From JAJDFU01 sp964640855 (GTDB lineage Bacteria; Bacteroidota; Bacteroidia; Chitinophagales; Saprospiraceae): a stretch of DNA of 37,354 nt. The stretch is from the NCBI GenBank assembly GCA_964640855.1, contig CAZXIX010000036.1, positions 1 through 37,354 of the forward strand, read 5' to 3'. How positions within the stretch are numbered: the first letter of the stretch is position 1; each line of letters opens with the position of its first letter. A program made the position numbers and the translations under genes. This document shows, piece by piece, positions 23,758 through 32,843 of this stretch. The notes under the pieces were generated by a model. That model saw only the letters and a list, made by a program, of their open reading frames with translations. It ran no database searches and was not told where the DNA came from.

Positions 23758-25566
23758 ATGGAAATCAATCAAAGATACAGGGAGCGCCAGAATCGGTTCC
23801 AACAGCTTGCCGACCGATACGCCCGGCAAGCCGGTTCGCTGAGCTTAGCCCGCCTGGTTTTCTTCCTGGCAGGGATTGCCGTCCTGATCTGGATGTACAG
23901 CCTGAGCTGGGTAGCCTGCCTGGTCGGGCTCCTGGTATTCATCGCCAGTTTCATGTGGATGGTACGCTCCCACCAACAGAAGATCAACCGAAGCCGGCAC
24001 TATCGGCTCCTCGCGAAAATTAACCTGGCGGAATCCAAATACCTGGATCACCAATTTCAGGCTCGTCCCCGGGGCGACCGCTATCAGGACCCTTCGCACG
24101 CCTATACCTCCGACCTGGACTTCTTTGGCGCGCACTCTCTTTTCCAATACCTCAATCGATCGGGTACCGAATCCGGACAGGATCAGCTGGCCAAGTGGCT
24201 GAGCGCCCCCGCAGGGGTTTCCGAAATTCAGGAGCGGCAGGACGCCATCCTGGAACTCAGGGAGAAACTGGACTGGCGGCAGGAATGGCAGGCCCGGGCA
24301 AGTCAAATACAGGGAGATCGGCAAATCGAGCAAGCCCTGCGAAATTGGCTGGAGGATGAAAACCTGATCCTCAACCATTCCGGACTCCGCCTTAGCCTTT
24401 GGTTGGTCCCCCTGGGGTGGATAGCGGTGATCACAGCCGTCATACTGGGGGTCTCCTGGTCTCTGATCCTTTTGTATCTGGTCTTTCCAGCGATTTTGCT
24501 TTCGCGGAATGCGTCACAGGTTACCCGGCTTCACGAGCGCACGGGCAGGGCCTCGGGTCAGCTTTCCGGTATAGGGGATTTGCTGGCTCACCTGGAAGCC
24601 AAATCTTTCAGCTCGATCCGGCTTCAAGGCCTGAAAGAGACTTTATCCGGAGATCAGTTCCGTTTGTCCCGATCCTTCAAGCAACTGAGTTATTACGTAG
24701 CCCAGCTGGACGTCAGGTACAATGTGTTTGCCATATTGCTTAACCTGCTCATGCTGTGGGATTTCTTCTGGATCCTGAAACTGGAGAAGTGGAAAAATCG
24801 GGAGCGGCTGCGCCTTCCGGCAGGTTTTCGGGTGATGGCCGAGATGGAAGCTTTACAAAGCCTCGCCGCCAGTGCTTTCAATAACCCGGACTGGGCATTT
24901 CCTGTTTTTTCTGAAGAAAGGCATTTGTCGGCGAGCGGGCTGGGGCATCCCCTGATAGCCTCCGAAAAAAGAGTGGTAAATGATCTGAGCATGCCTACCG
25001 GATACCATCTGAAACTGATCACCGGTTCGAACATGGCCGGTAAGAGCACATTCCTGCGTTCAGTGGGGGTCAACCTGGTCCTTGCCCATGCCGGAAGCCC
25101 CGTCTGCGCAAGGGAACTGACCCTTTCGCCGGTACAGGTATTCACCAGCATGCGCACGCAGGACCAATTATCGGACAGCACCTCCTCTTTTTTTGCCGAG
25201 CTGAAAAGATTGCGCAGACTGATCGGGGAAGTGGAACAGGAAGGGCATACGGTATTTTATCTCCTCGACGAGATTCTGAAAGGGACCAACAGCCGGGATC
25301 GGCATCGGGGGGGAGAGGCCCTGATTCGCCAACTCATCGAATCCCCTTCGGCGGGATTAATAGCGACCCACGACCTGGAACTGGGAAAACTGGAGGGCGA
25401 GTTTCCCGGGCAGGTCGAAAATTGGCGACTGGAAGTAGAGATTGAAGAGGGAGACTTACATTTTGACTACCGACTCAAAAGAGGGATCAGCCAGAGCTTT
25501 AATGCCTCCATTCTGATGCGGAAGATGGGCATTCGGTTTGGGGAGAAACCGGCAGATGGGAGTTGA
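23758..25566 (+). CDS. membrane-anchored MutS-like ATPase
   Basis: A 602-residue protein with a MutS core and ABC-type ATPase domain. Hydrophobic segments lie at about 33-50 and 51-68, 213-232 and 233-250, and 322-341, so it should be an inner-membrane protein. The ATPase has Walker A GSNMAGKS (423-430), a signature-like DSTSSFFAEL (473-482), Walker B YLLDE (501-505) and the switch His538 in IATHDL. It lacks the mismatch-recognition domain of MutS1 and the Smr nuclease domain of MutS2. Such membrane MutS-like proteins are widespread in Bacteroidota but their role is not established; mismatch repair is unlikely. Last codons overlap the terminator hairpin shared with gyrB. Confidence 0.88.
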   Translation: MEINQRYRERQNRFQQLADRYARQAGSLSLARLVFFLAGIAVLIWMYSLSWVACLVGLLVFIASFMWMVRSHQQKINRSRHYRLLAKINLAESKYLDHQFQARPRGDRYQDPSHAYTSDLDFFGAHSLFQYLNRSGTESGQDQLAKWLSAPAGVSEIQERQDAILELREKLDWRQEWQARASQIQGDRQIEQALRNWLEDENLILNHSGLRLSLWLVPLGWIAVITAVILGVSWSLILLYLVFPAILLSRNASQVTRLHERTGRASGQLSGIGDLLAHLEAKSFSSIRLQGLKETLSGDQFRLSRSFKQLSYYVAQLDVRYNVFAILLNLLMLWDFFWILKLEKWKNRERLRLPAGFRVMAEMEALQSLAASAFNNPDWAFPVFSEERHLSASGLGHPLIASEKRVVNDLSMPTGYHLKLITGSNMAGKSTFLRSVGVNLVLAHAGSPVCARELTLSPVQVFTSMRTQDQLSDSTSSFFAELKRLRRLIGEVEQEGHTVFYLLDEILKGTNSRDRHRGGEALIRQLIESPSAGLIATHDLELGKLEGEFPGQVENWRLEVEIEEGDLHFDYRLKRGISQSFNASILMRKMGIRFGEKPADGS

Positions 25567-25580
25567 AAACCTGCCGGTTT
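25546..25580. terminator. terminator between convergent MutS-like gene and gyrB
   Basis: A perfect 10-bp inverted repeat AAACCGGCAG/CTGCCGGTTT with a 15-nt loop that includes the MutS-like stop codon. On the plus strand CTTTCGTTTT follows; on the minus strand only a short T stretch. It can serve both genes. Confidence 0.7.
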
Positions 25581-25588
25581 CTTTCGTT

Positions 25589-27562
25589 TTATACATCCAC
25601 ATTGGCATTCAGAGCGTTTTCTTCGATGAACTCCCGACGAGGCGGCACTTCGTCGCCCATTAGCATGGTGAAAACGTCATCGGCGGCCATGGCATCCATA
25701 ATCGTAACCTGTCGCAGGATTCGGGTATCCGGATCCATAGTGGTTTCCCACAGTTGCTCGGCATTCATCTCTCCCAAACCTTTGTAGCGTTGTACTTTGA
25801 CCGAGCTGTCGTTGGGGCCGGCAGAATAAGCCTGTATGGCTTCTTTCCGCTCCGCTTCGCTCCAGCAGTAGCGAAAATTCTTTCCTTTTTTCACCAGGTA
25901 CAGCGGAGGCTGAGCGATGTAGACGTGCCCGTTCTCAATGAGCGGCCGCATATACCGGAAAAAGAAAGTGAGGATCAGGGTCACGATGTGGCTGCCGTCG
26001 ACATCCGCATCGCACATGATAATCACTTTGTGGTAGCGGAGTTTTTCCATGCTGAGCACGCGTTCGCCCAGATCGTTTTCCGTGATGCTGACCCCGAGTC
26101 CGGTAAACATATTCCGGATCTCTTCATTCTCGTAGATCTTGTGTTCCAGAGCTTTCTCCACATTCAGGATCTTACCCCGAAGCGGCAAAATGGCCTGGAA
26201 GTGGCGGTCGCGCCCTTGTTTGGCTGTTCCGCCTGCGGAATCTCCCTCTACCAGGAAAATTTCAGATTCGGAAGGGTCTTTGGAAGCACAATCGGCCAGT
26301 TTACCGGGTAATCCGCCTCCGGCCATCGGGCTTTTGCGTTGCACCATTTCGCGGGCCTTGCGCGCGGCATGGCGGGCCGTAGCGGCCAGTACCACTTTAT
26401 CCATGATCCGCTTGGCCTGTTGCGGGTTTTCCTCCAGGAAGTGTTTCAAGGTTTCTCCCACGGCACGCGACACGATCCCGGTCACTTCTGAATTACCCAA
26501 TTCCCCCTTGGTCTGCCCTTTGAACTGAGGCTCAGGGACCTTAACCGAAACGATAGCCGTAAGGCCCTCGCGAAAGTCTTCGCTGGAAGGGACGAATTTG
26601 AGCTTTTTGAAAAAGCCGTTGTCATCCCCGTAGCGTTTCAACACCCGGCTGACGGCCATGCGAAACCCGTTCACGTGGGAACCGCCTTCCCGGGTATTGA
26701 TGTTGTTGACGAACGAGTGGATATTTTCTTTGTATCCGTTGTTGTACTGCAGGGCGACTTCCACCTCCACGTTGTCTTCCTTTCCCTCGACTTCGACCGT
26801 TTCAATGAAGTTTTGACGATTGTGATCCAGGTGCTGGACGAATTCCACCAATCCGCCTTCCGAAAAGAACTCCTGCTGCTTGAATTCACCCTTGGCCCCC
26901 TTCTCTCTCTCGTCGGTCAGGGTCAGGGTAAGTCCCTTGTTGAGGTAGGAAAGCTCCCGCAGGCGATTGGCAAGCAGATCGAATTGAAACTCCGTCGTCT
27001 CAAAGATCTCTTCGTCGGGGTAAAAACGAACGAGCGTACCCGTTGCGTCGGACGTACCCGTGACCTTGACGTCTTCCTGGGGCTTGCCCCGCCTGTATTC
27101 CTGTACAAAAATCTCCCCATCCCGATGTACTTCTGCCAGCAAGTGAGAAGAAAGGGCGTTCACGCAGGAGACACCTACCCCGTGCAGCCCGCCGGAAACT
27201 TTGTAGGTATTCTTATCGAATTTACCTCCGGCATGCAAGACGGTCATGACGACCTCCAGGGCTGATTTTTTCAACTTTTTGTGAATACCGGTAGGGATTC
27301 CCCGCCCGTTGTCGCGCACGGAAAGCGATTGGTCCGCGTGAATGACCACCTCGATCCGGTCGCAATAGCCGGCCAGATGTTCGTCGATGGAGTTATCTAC
27401 CACTTCCCACACCAAATGGTGCAAACCTTTGGTGTCGGTACTTCCGATATACATCCCCGGTCTTTTCCGGACGGCCTCCAGCCCTTCCAGAGCCTGGATG
27501 TTATCGGCACCATACTTGTTTGCCGAAACGGTAGTATTTTGCAGTTCGTTTGTTTGACTCAT
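25589..27562 (-). CDS. gyrB: DNA gyrase subunit B
   Basis: The ATPase subunit of DNA gyrase, 657 residues. GHKL ATPase motifs: EVVDNSIDEHLAG, DNGRGIP, GGLHGVGVSCVNALS. The TOPRIM domain has EIFLVEGDSAGG, RHFQAILPLRGKILNVEKA and DADVDGSH. The C-terminal QRYKGLGEMNAEQLWETTMDP is the standard ending. Length and the short TOPRIM insert favour GyrB over ParE. It is divergent from tsaE across 122 nt; a GGCCGT/ACGGCC hairpin lies at 27584-27611 and a TAAATTTG box (minus) at 27567-27574, only 5 nt before the ATG, too near for a normal leader. Confidence 0.95.
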   Translation of the reverse strand: MSQTNELQNTTVSANKYGADNIQALEGLEAVRKRPGMYIGSTDTKGLHHLVWEVVDNSIDEHLAGYCDRIEVVIHADQSLSVRDNGRGIPTGIHKKLKKSALEVVMTVLHAGGKFDKNTYKVSGGLHGVGVSCVNALSSHLLAEVHRDGEIFVQEYRRGKPQEDVKVTGTSDATGTLVRFYPDEEIFETTEFQFDLLANRLRELSYLNKGLTLTLTDEREKGAKGEFKQQEFFSEGGLVEFVQHLDHNRQNFIETVEVEGKEDNVEVEVALQYNNGYKENIHSFVNNINTREGGSHVNGFRMAVSRVLKRYGDDNGFFKKLKFVPSSEDFREGLTAIVSVKVPEPQFKGQTKGELGNSEVTGIVSRAVGETLKHFLEENPQQAKRIMDKVVLAATARHAARKAREMVQRKSPMAGGGLPGKLADCASKDPSESEIFLVEGDSAGGTAKQGRDRHFQAILPLRGKILNVEKALEHKIYENEEIRNMFTGLGVSITENDLGERVLSMEKLRYHKVIIMCDADVDGSHIVTLILTFFFRYMRPLIENGHVYIAQPPLYLVKKGKNFRYCWSEAERKEAIQAYSAGPNDSSVKVQRYKGLGEMNAEQLWETTMDPDTRILRQVTIMDAMAADDVFTMLMGDEVPPRREFIEENALNANVDV

Positions 27563-27684
27563 TCTACAAATTTACGAAAAAAGGGCCGTTTAAAACTTTC
27601 TTTTTACGGCCTGAAAAGGGGATCCAATCCCTTATGTAAACAAAAAATTGACAGGGTAGTTTCTCCTGTACAGTCGGTTGAGAA

Positions 27685-28110
27685 ATGGAATACATCATAT
27701 CGGAGGAGAGAGAATTGACCGAGATCGCCCGGGCCCTGCTGGAGAAGCTCGGGAAGCGGCGGAAAGTGACCTTTTCAGGCGAGATCGGCGCCGGCAAAAC
27801 TACTTTCATCCAGGCTATCTGCCGTGAATTGGGCATCCGGGAGGAAGTGACCAGCCCTTCCTTTGCCCTGGTCAACGAATATCCATTGCCTCAAGCCCTG
27901 AACGGCACAAGGATGGTCCGCCACATCGACCTGTACCGGTTGGAGGAGCCGCAGGAGGCCTGGGAAATAGGCCTGGATGAATATCTTCACGACGATCAGT
28001 TCTGCTTCATCGAATGGCCGGAGGTGCTGGCTCCCTGGCTACCTTCGGAGACAGAAGAAGTGGTTTTGGAGGTTCTCCCCAACTCAGATCGAAAAATTAT
28101 ATTTTTGTAG
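27685..28110 (+). CDS. tsaE: tRNA threonylcarbamoyladenosine biosynthesis ATPase TsaE
   Basis: A 141-residue P-loop ATPase that works with TsaB, TsaC and TsaD to make t6A37 in tRNAs reading ANN codons. Walker A is GEIGAGKTT (32-40), followed by the family pattern SPSFALVNEY, HIDLYRLE and FIEWPE. Length is normal. It precedes the alanine-dehydrogenase-like gene by 32 nt; the pair is possibly an operon, although a -7-like box (TATTTTTG, 28100-28107) at the 3' end of tsaE could give the second gene its own promoter. Confidence 0.94.
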   Translation: MEYIISEERELTEIARALLEKLGKRRKVTFSGEIGAGKTTFIQAICRELGIREEVTSPSFALVNEYPLPQALNGTRMVRHIDLYRLEEPQEAWEIGLDEYLHDDQFCFIEWPEVLAPWLPSETEEVVLEVLPNSDRKIIFL

Positions 28111-28142
28111 GAAGCCGGGCTTTAAACCGGCCAAACAGGCTT

Positions 28143-29372
28143 ATGGGCGAACAGGAAGGACGGATACCGGTGCCGGGTGAATTTTTCAGCTCTCAATGGG
28201 CTACCCAGACAGAGACGCTTGCTGTGGGGAAGAAAAAGGACCGGCTATTCATAGGCATCCCCAGAGAATCCACGCTTCAAGAAAATCGCGTTGCGCTTGT
28301 CCCCTCCTCCGTAGCTACCCTGGTCGGCTACGGGCATCGGGTGGTCGTAGAAACAGAAGCCGGTAGCCAAAGCCACTTCTCCGATCACGATTATTCGGAA
28401 GCCGGTGCCGAAATCGCCTACGATAAGCGCAATGTATACCAGGCGCACATTCTCCTGAAGGTGGCCCCTCCTACGCTGGAGGAGATCGAGCTCATGCACC
28501 CCAACCAAATCCTGATCTCGCCTCTCCAATTGCCGATCATCACTACCGAATATTTGCAGCAACTCAGGCAAAAGCGAGTCATCTCCCTGGCTATGGAGTA
28601 CATCATGGACGACTCAGGCACCTTCCCCGTCGTCCGGATCATGAGCGAAATGGCAGGACTCAGCGCTATGCTGACAGCGGCCGAGCTGCTGGCCAGCACC
28701 AGCGGGGGCAAAGGGGTTTTGCTGGGCGGCATCAGCGGAGTGCCCTCTGCCAAGGTGGTCATCCTGGGTGCGGGGATCGTTGCCGAATATGCTACCCGGA
28801 CCGCTCTCGGCCTCGGAGCCGAGGTACGCATCTTTGACAACAACATTTACAAACTCAAGCGGATCCAGAACGAAGTCGGTCAGCAACTCTATACTTCGGC
28901 CATTAATCCTGTCTACCTGGAACGCGAACTGCTGGATGCCGATGTCGCCATCGGCGCTATTCATGCCAAGAATGGGCGGACTCCCCTGGTCGTCAGCGAA
29001 GAAATGGTTAGCCGAATGAAACCCGGCTCGGTCATTATCGACGTCAGTATAGACCAGGGGGGATGTTTCGCTACCTCTCGCATGACCACCCTCGAAAAGC
29101 CGACCTTCATCAAACACGACGTCATCCACTATTGCGTACCTAATATGGCCTCCCGGGTTTCCAGGACCGCATCCGTCGCCGTTTCCAATATTCTGACTCC
29201 CATCCTGCTGAAGGCCGCCGAATCCGGGGGCATCGAATCCCTGTTGTACAACAATCACGGGCTCCGGCATGGGGTATATACCTACAAGGGTTGCCTCACC
29301 AATGCCTATCTGAGCGAACGCTTCGAAATCAAATTCACAGCCCTCGACCTGCTAATCACCTCCAACCTCTGA
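28143..29372 (+). CDS. alanine dehydrogenase / PntA-like NAD-dependent dehydrogenase
   Basis: A 409-residue protein of the alanine dehydrogenase/transhydrogenase family. The start at 28143 (MGEQEGRIPVPGEF) is chosen over 28014, which runs through tsaE. A leader of about 33 residues precedes the core IGIPRESTLQENRVALVP. The substrate domain has LLKVAPP, Lys106 matching the conserved Lys. The NAD-binding loop is VVILGAGIVAEYATRTA (G209-x-G211). VSIDQGGCFATSR and HYCVPNMASRVSRTAS match AlaDH. The His of AlaDH's LHLA motif is replaced: LQLP at the same position. So it may not deaminate alanine. This is the form commonly annotated as alanine dehydrogenase in Bacteroidota. Its last 21 nt overlap the convergent O-antigen-ligase-like gene. 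Confidence 0.8.
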   Translation: MGEQEGRIPVPGEFFSSQWATQTETLAVGKKKDRLFIGIPRESTLQENRVALVPSSVATLVGYGHRVVVETEAGSQSHFSDHDYSEAGAEIAYDKRNVYQAHILLKVAPPTLEEIELMHPNQILISPLQLPIITTEYLQQLRQKRVISLAMEYIMDDSGTFPVVRIMSEMAGLSAMLTAAELLASTSGGKGVLLGGISGVPSAKVVILGAGIVAEYATRTALGLGAEVRIFDNNIYKLKRIQNEVGQQLYTSAINPVYLERELLDADVAIGAIHAKNGRTPLVVSEEMVSRMKPGSVIIDVSIDQGGCFATSRMTTLEKPTFIKHDVIHYCVPNMASRVSRTASVAVSNILTPILLKAAESGGIESLLYNNHGLRHGVYTYKGCLTNAYLSERFEIKFTALDLLITSNL

Positions 29373-30632
29373 GGCCTTCCCTTCCGATTCCTCCTTCCGG
29401 ATAAAACCTTCCAGCAGAAAACGCTGGCACGGTAAAAGGAAAAGCAAATAAACAGCCGTGCCGTACTGGGTCTCAAGCGGCATTTCCACCAGAAAAGAAC
29501 TGAGCATTATCAGGTGAAAGGAGGCATTGAAGAGATTCCGATGATTGTTCCGAAACCACAGCGGGTACGTCAGGATCCAAATAAACAACAACAGACCTCC
29601 CGCTCCCAAACCGGCAAATACAAACAAATACTGATTGTGCGGCAAGGCACCGCTCCCCTTCAATACCGGATAAAACCGGGAAAAATAGCGGTCTACCTCC
29701 TGTTGAACATCTCCCACGCCAACACCGGCCAAAGGATGCTCCAAACCAATAGACCAGCCCGCTTTCATCGAAGCAACCCGCTTGGGGTCGCTGGCATCGC
29801 GAACCCATTCCTCCTTGTCGAGTTGCTCCAGACTCCAAAGGGTGTAGGCCAGCTTATTCTTTAAGGTAGGAATGGAACGGAAGGCCAGGAACATCAACAA
29901 ACCCACCCCACCCAGCAGGAGTAAGCCCCGAAATACGTTTTTTCGCCTGGTGATATATCGGATCCAGAGAAAAAAAGCCAGCAGATAGAGACACATCAAT
30001 CCGCTCCTCACGGCTAGAATGTGTAGAAAAACAGGAATAAAAAAAATACCGAAAAGCAGCACTCCCCGCTCCCAGGAGAAGCGCAACACATATTTTTCCT
30101 GAAATAAATAGATACCGGCCAGTACTGCCAGCACCAGCAAAAGACTGAAACGGATGTGATTGATCGGGGTCGGGAAGACCTGCCCCCTTCCGTAGGCATC
30201 CGCAAAAGTGGCCAGCTCCGGCAGGGTCGACGCCAACGTATACAGGGACACGACCAGCATCCACACGAAAAACAAATACAGATAGCGGTACCACTCCCGT
30301 TTTCCGAATTCCGGAATAGCCAGCAGGGCAATCGGAAGGGCCAGAAAGGGGAGTTTCACCCGGATCCGGATCCAGAACTGCGCCAGATCTTCGGACCAGA
30401 GTCCGCTGAGGAGATAAAGGAGAAAAAGGAGACTCAGCGCAGGCAAAGGTTTCCACGACCAGAACCTTTGCCAAATGAGGGGGATCCGCAGCGGGTAAAG
30501 GAGAAAATTCACCACCAATACGATCATCCCGATGCTCAACATCGCCCGGGAGACCAGCATGCCTACCAGAAGCGTCAGCAAACCCGCCAGACCCAATAAT
30601 TGCTGCAGCCTCAACCATCTCGCTTCCACCAT
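29352..30632 (-). CDS. O-antigen ligase-like polytopic membrane protein
   Basis: A 426-residue inner-membrane protein with about ten hydrophobic segments between residues 10 and 410. The region around residues 300-340, with AGWSIGLEHPLAGVGVGDV followed by ALPHNQYLFVFAGLG, is the Wzy_C/WaaL signature including the PHN motif. Such proteins ligate or polymerise surface glycans on lipid carriers. It follows cysQ by 16 nt on the same strand and is near galE and two glycosyltransferases, which supports a role in cell-surface polysaccharide. Ligase versus polymerase cannot be decided. Confidence 0.85.
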   Translation of the reverse strand: MVEARWLRLQQLLGLAGLLTLLVGMLVSRAMLSIGMIVLVVNFLLYPLRIPLIWQRFWSWKPLPALSLLFLLYLLSGLWSEDLAQFWIRIRVKLPFLALPIALLAIPEFGKREWYRYLYLFFVWMLVVSLYTLASTLPELATFADAYGRGQVFPTPINHIRFSLLLVLAVLAGIYLFQEKYVLRFSWERGVLLFGIFFIPVFLHILAVRSGLMCLYLLAFFLWIRYITRRKNVFRGLLLLGGVGLLMFLAFRSIPTLKNKLAYTLWSLEQLDKEEWVRDASDPKRVASMKAGWSIGLEHPLAGVGVGDVQQEVDRYFSRFYPVLKGSGALPHNQYLFVFAGLGAGGLLLFIWILTYPLWFRNNHRNLFNASFHLIMLSSFLVEMPLETQYGTAVYLLFLLPCQRFLLEGFIRKEESEGKASEVGGD

Positions 30633-30648
30633 CCCTTCAAATAATTGA

Positions 30649-31434
30649 TCAGCTGTTTGCGACCTGACCCATCGCGATGAATTCCGGATTCAACAGGCTC
30701 TCCTTATTGTACAGCAGCGGCCCCCGGGAATCAGCCACTTCCACCCGGCCACCCGCCTCTTCCAAAATGATCTGCGCGGCCCCGGTGTCCCACTCCATAG
30801 TAGGTCCGAGACGGGGATAAACGTGGGCTTCGCCGGCTGCAATGATCAGGAACTTCAGTGAACTTCCCCGGGAGACTTTCTCCGGCCGATCCAGGCGATC
30901 GATAAAGGCCTGGGTGGCGGGGTTCAGATGGGAGCGTGAACAGACCACTCGCAAACCCGGGTCCGAATAACGAAAAGAGAGGCTCTTCAATCGCTCCACC
31001 CGGCCCTCCTTCTCCATCCAGGCCCCTTCGCCCTTGATCGCCCATGCCAATTCCTCCATCACAGGAGCGAACACGAGCCCGAGAACGGGATGCCGACCGG
31101 CAATCAAGGCAATATTCACCGTAAATTCCCCATTGCGTTTGATAAACTCCTTGGTGCCATCGAGCGGGTCCACCAACCAGAAATGGGTGTAGCTCTTTCG
31201 TTCGGAATAGGGGATCTGCTTGTTCTCTTCCGAAACGATGGGGATCTCCGGCGTCATCTCAGCCAAAGCCTCGCATACGATCTGATTGGCAGCCTTATCC
31301 GCCCGGGTCAGGGGAGACTTGTCGGATTTGGCTTCCACACCGAAATCCCCGTCCTCCTGGTAAACATCCAGGATCGAAGCTCCGGCCCTTCGGGCAATAT
31401 TTTTTAGGGGGTCCAGATATGCATGGTAATTCAT
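30649..31434 (-). CDS. cysQ: 3'(2'),5'-bisphosphate nucleotidase CysQ
   Basis: A 261-residue inositol-monophosphatase-superfamily enzyme that removes the 3'-phosphate from PAP, a by-product of sulfate assimilation and sulfation. Metal-site motifs: SEENK (E69/E70), WLVDPLDGTKEF (D89, D92, G93, T94) and WDTGAAQIILEEAGG. The start at 31434 (MNYHAYLDPL) is taken; upstream in-frame sequence, to 31791, would overlap galE and has no family likeness. It is first in a two-gene unit with the O-antigen-ligase-like gene and is divergent from galE (105 nt). Confidence 0.93.
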   Translation of the reverse strand: MNYHAYLDPLKNIARRAGASILDVYQEDGDFGVEAKSDKSPLTRADKAANQIVCEALAEMTPEIPIVSEENKQIPYSERKSYTHFWLVDPLDGTKEFIKRNGEFTVNIALIAGRHPVLGLVFAPVMEELAWAIKGEGAWMEKEGRVERLKSLSFRYSDPGLRVVCSRSHLNPATQAFIDRLDRPEKVSRGSSLKFLIIAAGEAHVYPRLGPTMEWDTGAAQIILEEAGGRVEVADSRGPLLYNKESLLNPEFIAMGQVANS

Positions 31435-31539
31435 AAACGGCGAATTTTGCCAAAAGTATGGATTGGCAGAATACGGGAACGGGCAATACGCCAAAAAGCC
31501 TTTTTTGTGTATGGGTCCGATATCAAAGAAATAGGCTTT

Positions 31540-32580
31540 ATGCAAAAAAAGAAAAAAATCCTGGTCACCGGTGGTTGCGGTTACATCGGCAGCCATACGA
31601 TAGTCGATCTGCTGGATAACGACTTTGAAGTAATCAGCGTAGATAATCTTTCCAACTCCAGCGAAGTCGTTTTGGAAGGCATAAAAGAGATCACGGGAGT
31701 AAGGGTCCAAAACTATGTACTGGACCTGACCGACCTGGAAGCTACCCGGTCCATCTTTCTCGACCACCCGGAGATCCAGGGAATCATCCATTTTGCAGCT
31801 TCCAAACGGGTGGATGAATCCGTTGAAAAGCCGCTCTTCTATTTCCGAAACAATCTGAACTCGCTGTTAAATGTGCTGGATTGTATGCAGGAGTTCGGGC
31901 TTTCCAACCTGATCTTTTCTTCTTCCTGTTCTGTATATGGCAATACCACGGATCTGCCGGTAACGGAATCCACGCCCCTGGGGGAAGTCGAATCCCCCTA
32001 TGCCCGGACCAAGCAAATGGGCGAGCAGATCATTCAGGATTTTCTTCCCTCTTCGCCGGAGGCCAAAGCCATTTTACTCCGGTATTTCAATCCGGCAGGC
32101 GCCCACCCCAGCGCCCGGATCGGTGAGGCCCCCGCCAACCGGGCCACCAGCCTGGTGCCGGTCATCACCGAAACGGCCATCGGCAAAAGAGACCAAATGG
32201 TCGTTTTTGGTGCCGATTACGATACCCGCGACGGTTCCTGCATCCGGGATTACATCCACGTAATGGACCTGGCACATGCCCATACCCTGGCTCTGAATCG
32301 TCTGCTGGAAGAAAAACAAAGCCGGCCATGCGAGATTTTTAATCTGGGGATCGGTCAGGGAGTAACGGTGCTGGAGGCCATTGAAGCTTTTGAGCGCGTT
32401 TCGGGCAAAAAACTGAATTACAAGATCGGCCCCCGCCGCCCGGGAGATGTCGGTGCTGTTTATGCCGACAACCGTCTGGCCCGGGAGGCTTTGGGGTGGG
32501 TTCCGGTCTTCCAGATCCAGGAAATTATGGATTCGGCCTGGCGCTGGGAGCAAGAACGCACGGAAAAAGTCGTACCCTGA
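31540..32580 (+). CDS. galE: UDP-glucose 4-epimerase
   Basis: A 346-residue short-chain dehydrogenase/reductase-fold epimerase that interconverts UDP-glucose and UDP-galactose. NAD loop GGCGYIG (11-17), catalytic Tyr154 and Lys158 (SPYARTK), and SSSCSVYG before it. LRYFNPAGAHPS and RDYIHVMDLA confirm GalE-type. The start at 31540 (MQKKKKILVTGG) is set by the conserved N-terminus; an earlier ATG at 31423 overlaps cysQ and adds 39 unlike residues. Likely supplies UDP-Gal for the nearby surface-glycan genes. Confidence 0.94.
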   Translation: MQKKKKILVTGGCGYIGSHTIVDLLDNDFEVISVDNLSNSSEVVLEGIKEITGVRVQNYVLDLTDLEATRSIFLDHPEIQGIIHFAASKRVDESVEKPLFYFRNNLNSLLNVLDCMQEFGLSNLIFSSSCSVYGNTTDLPVTESTPLGEVESPYARTKQMGEQIIQDFLPSSPEAKAILLRYFNPAGAHPSARIGEAPANRATSLVPVITETAIGKRDQMVVFGADYDTRDGSCIRDYIHVMDLAHAHTLALNRLLEEKQSRPCEIFNLGIGQGVTVLEAIEAFERVSGKKLNYKIGPRRPGDVGAVYADNRLAREALGWVPVFQIQEIMDSAWRWEQERTEKVVP

Positions 32581-32581
32581 A

Positions 32582-32595
32582 ACCGGTTTTCCGGT
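32582..32595 (+). terminator. short hairpin after galE
   Basis: ACCGG/CCGGT with a TTTT loop directly after the stop codon, followed by CTGCTTTAG. A weak terminator candidate. The rest of the 263 nt to the next start holds nothing clear beyond a TTATTTTG (32785-32792), one base from the -7 consensus. Confidence 0.3.
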
Positions 32596-32843
32596 CTGCT
32601 TTAGAGGGCAGCCCCCTTTCTGCACTTTCCCTTGTTCCGCCGGATAGAGCCTTTCCGGTTTGGAGAAAAGAAAATTTTGGCTGACTTTTCGGATAGATTG
32701 AGCAATTGGCGGCCTCAAATAGGGGTTTGATAAAGTGGAGCCACAATTTTTGGGTCCCTGAAGCCAAACCGAGCTTTAATTCCCTTATTTTGTATGGTTC
32801 CGGTAACGGTTGCAGATCCCGTCGACCCACAAGGCACCCAAGC

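Noticed and set aside
31435..31791. N-terminal extension of CysQ
   Set aside because: The extra 119 codons overlap galE antisense and lack family likeness; the ATG at 31434 begins the conserved region.
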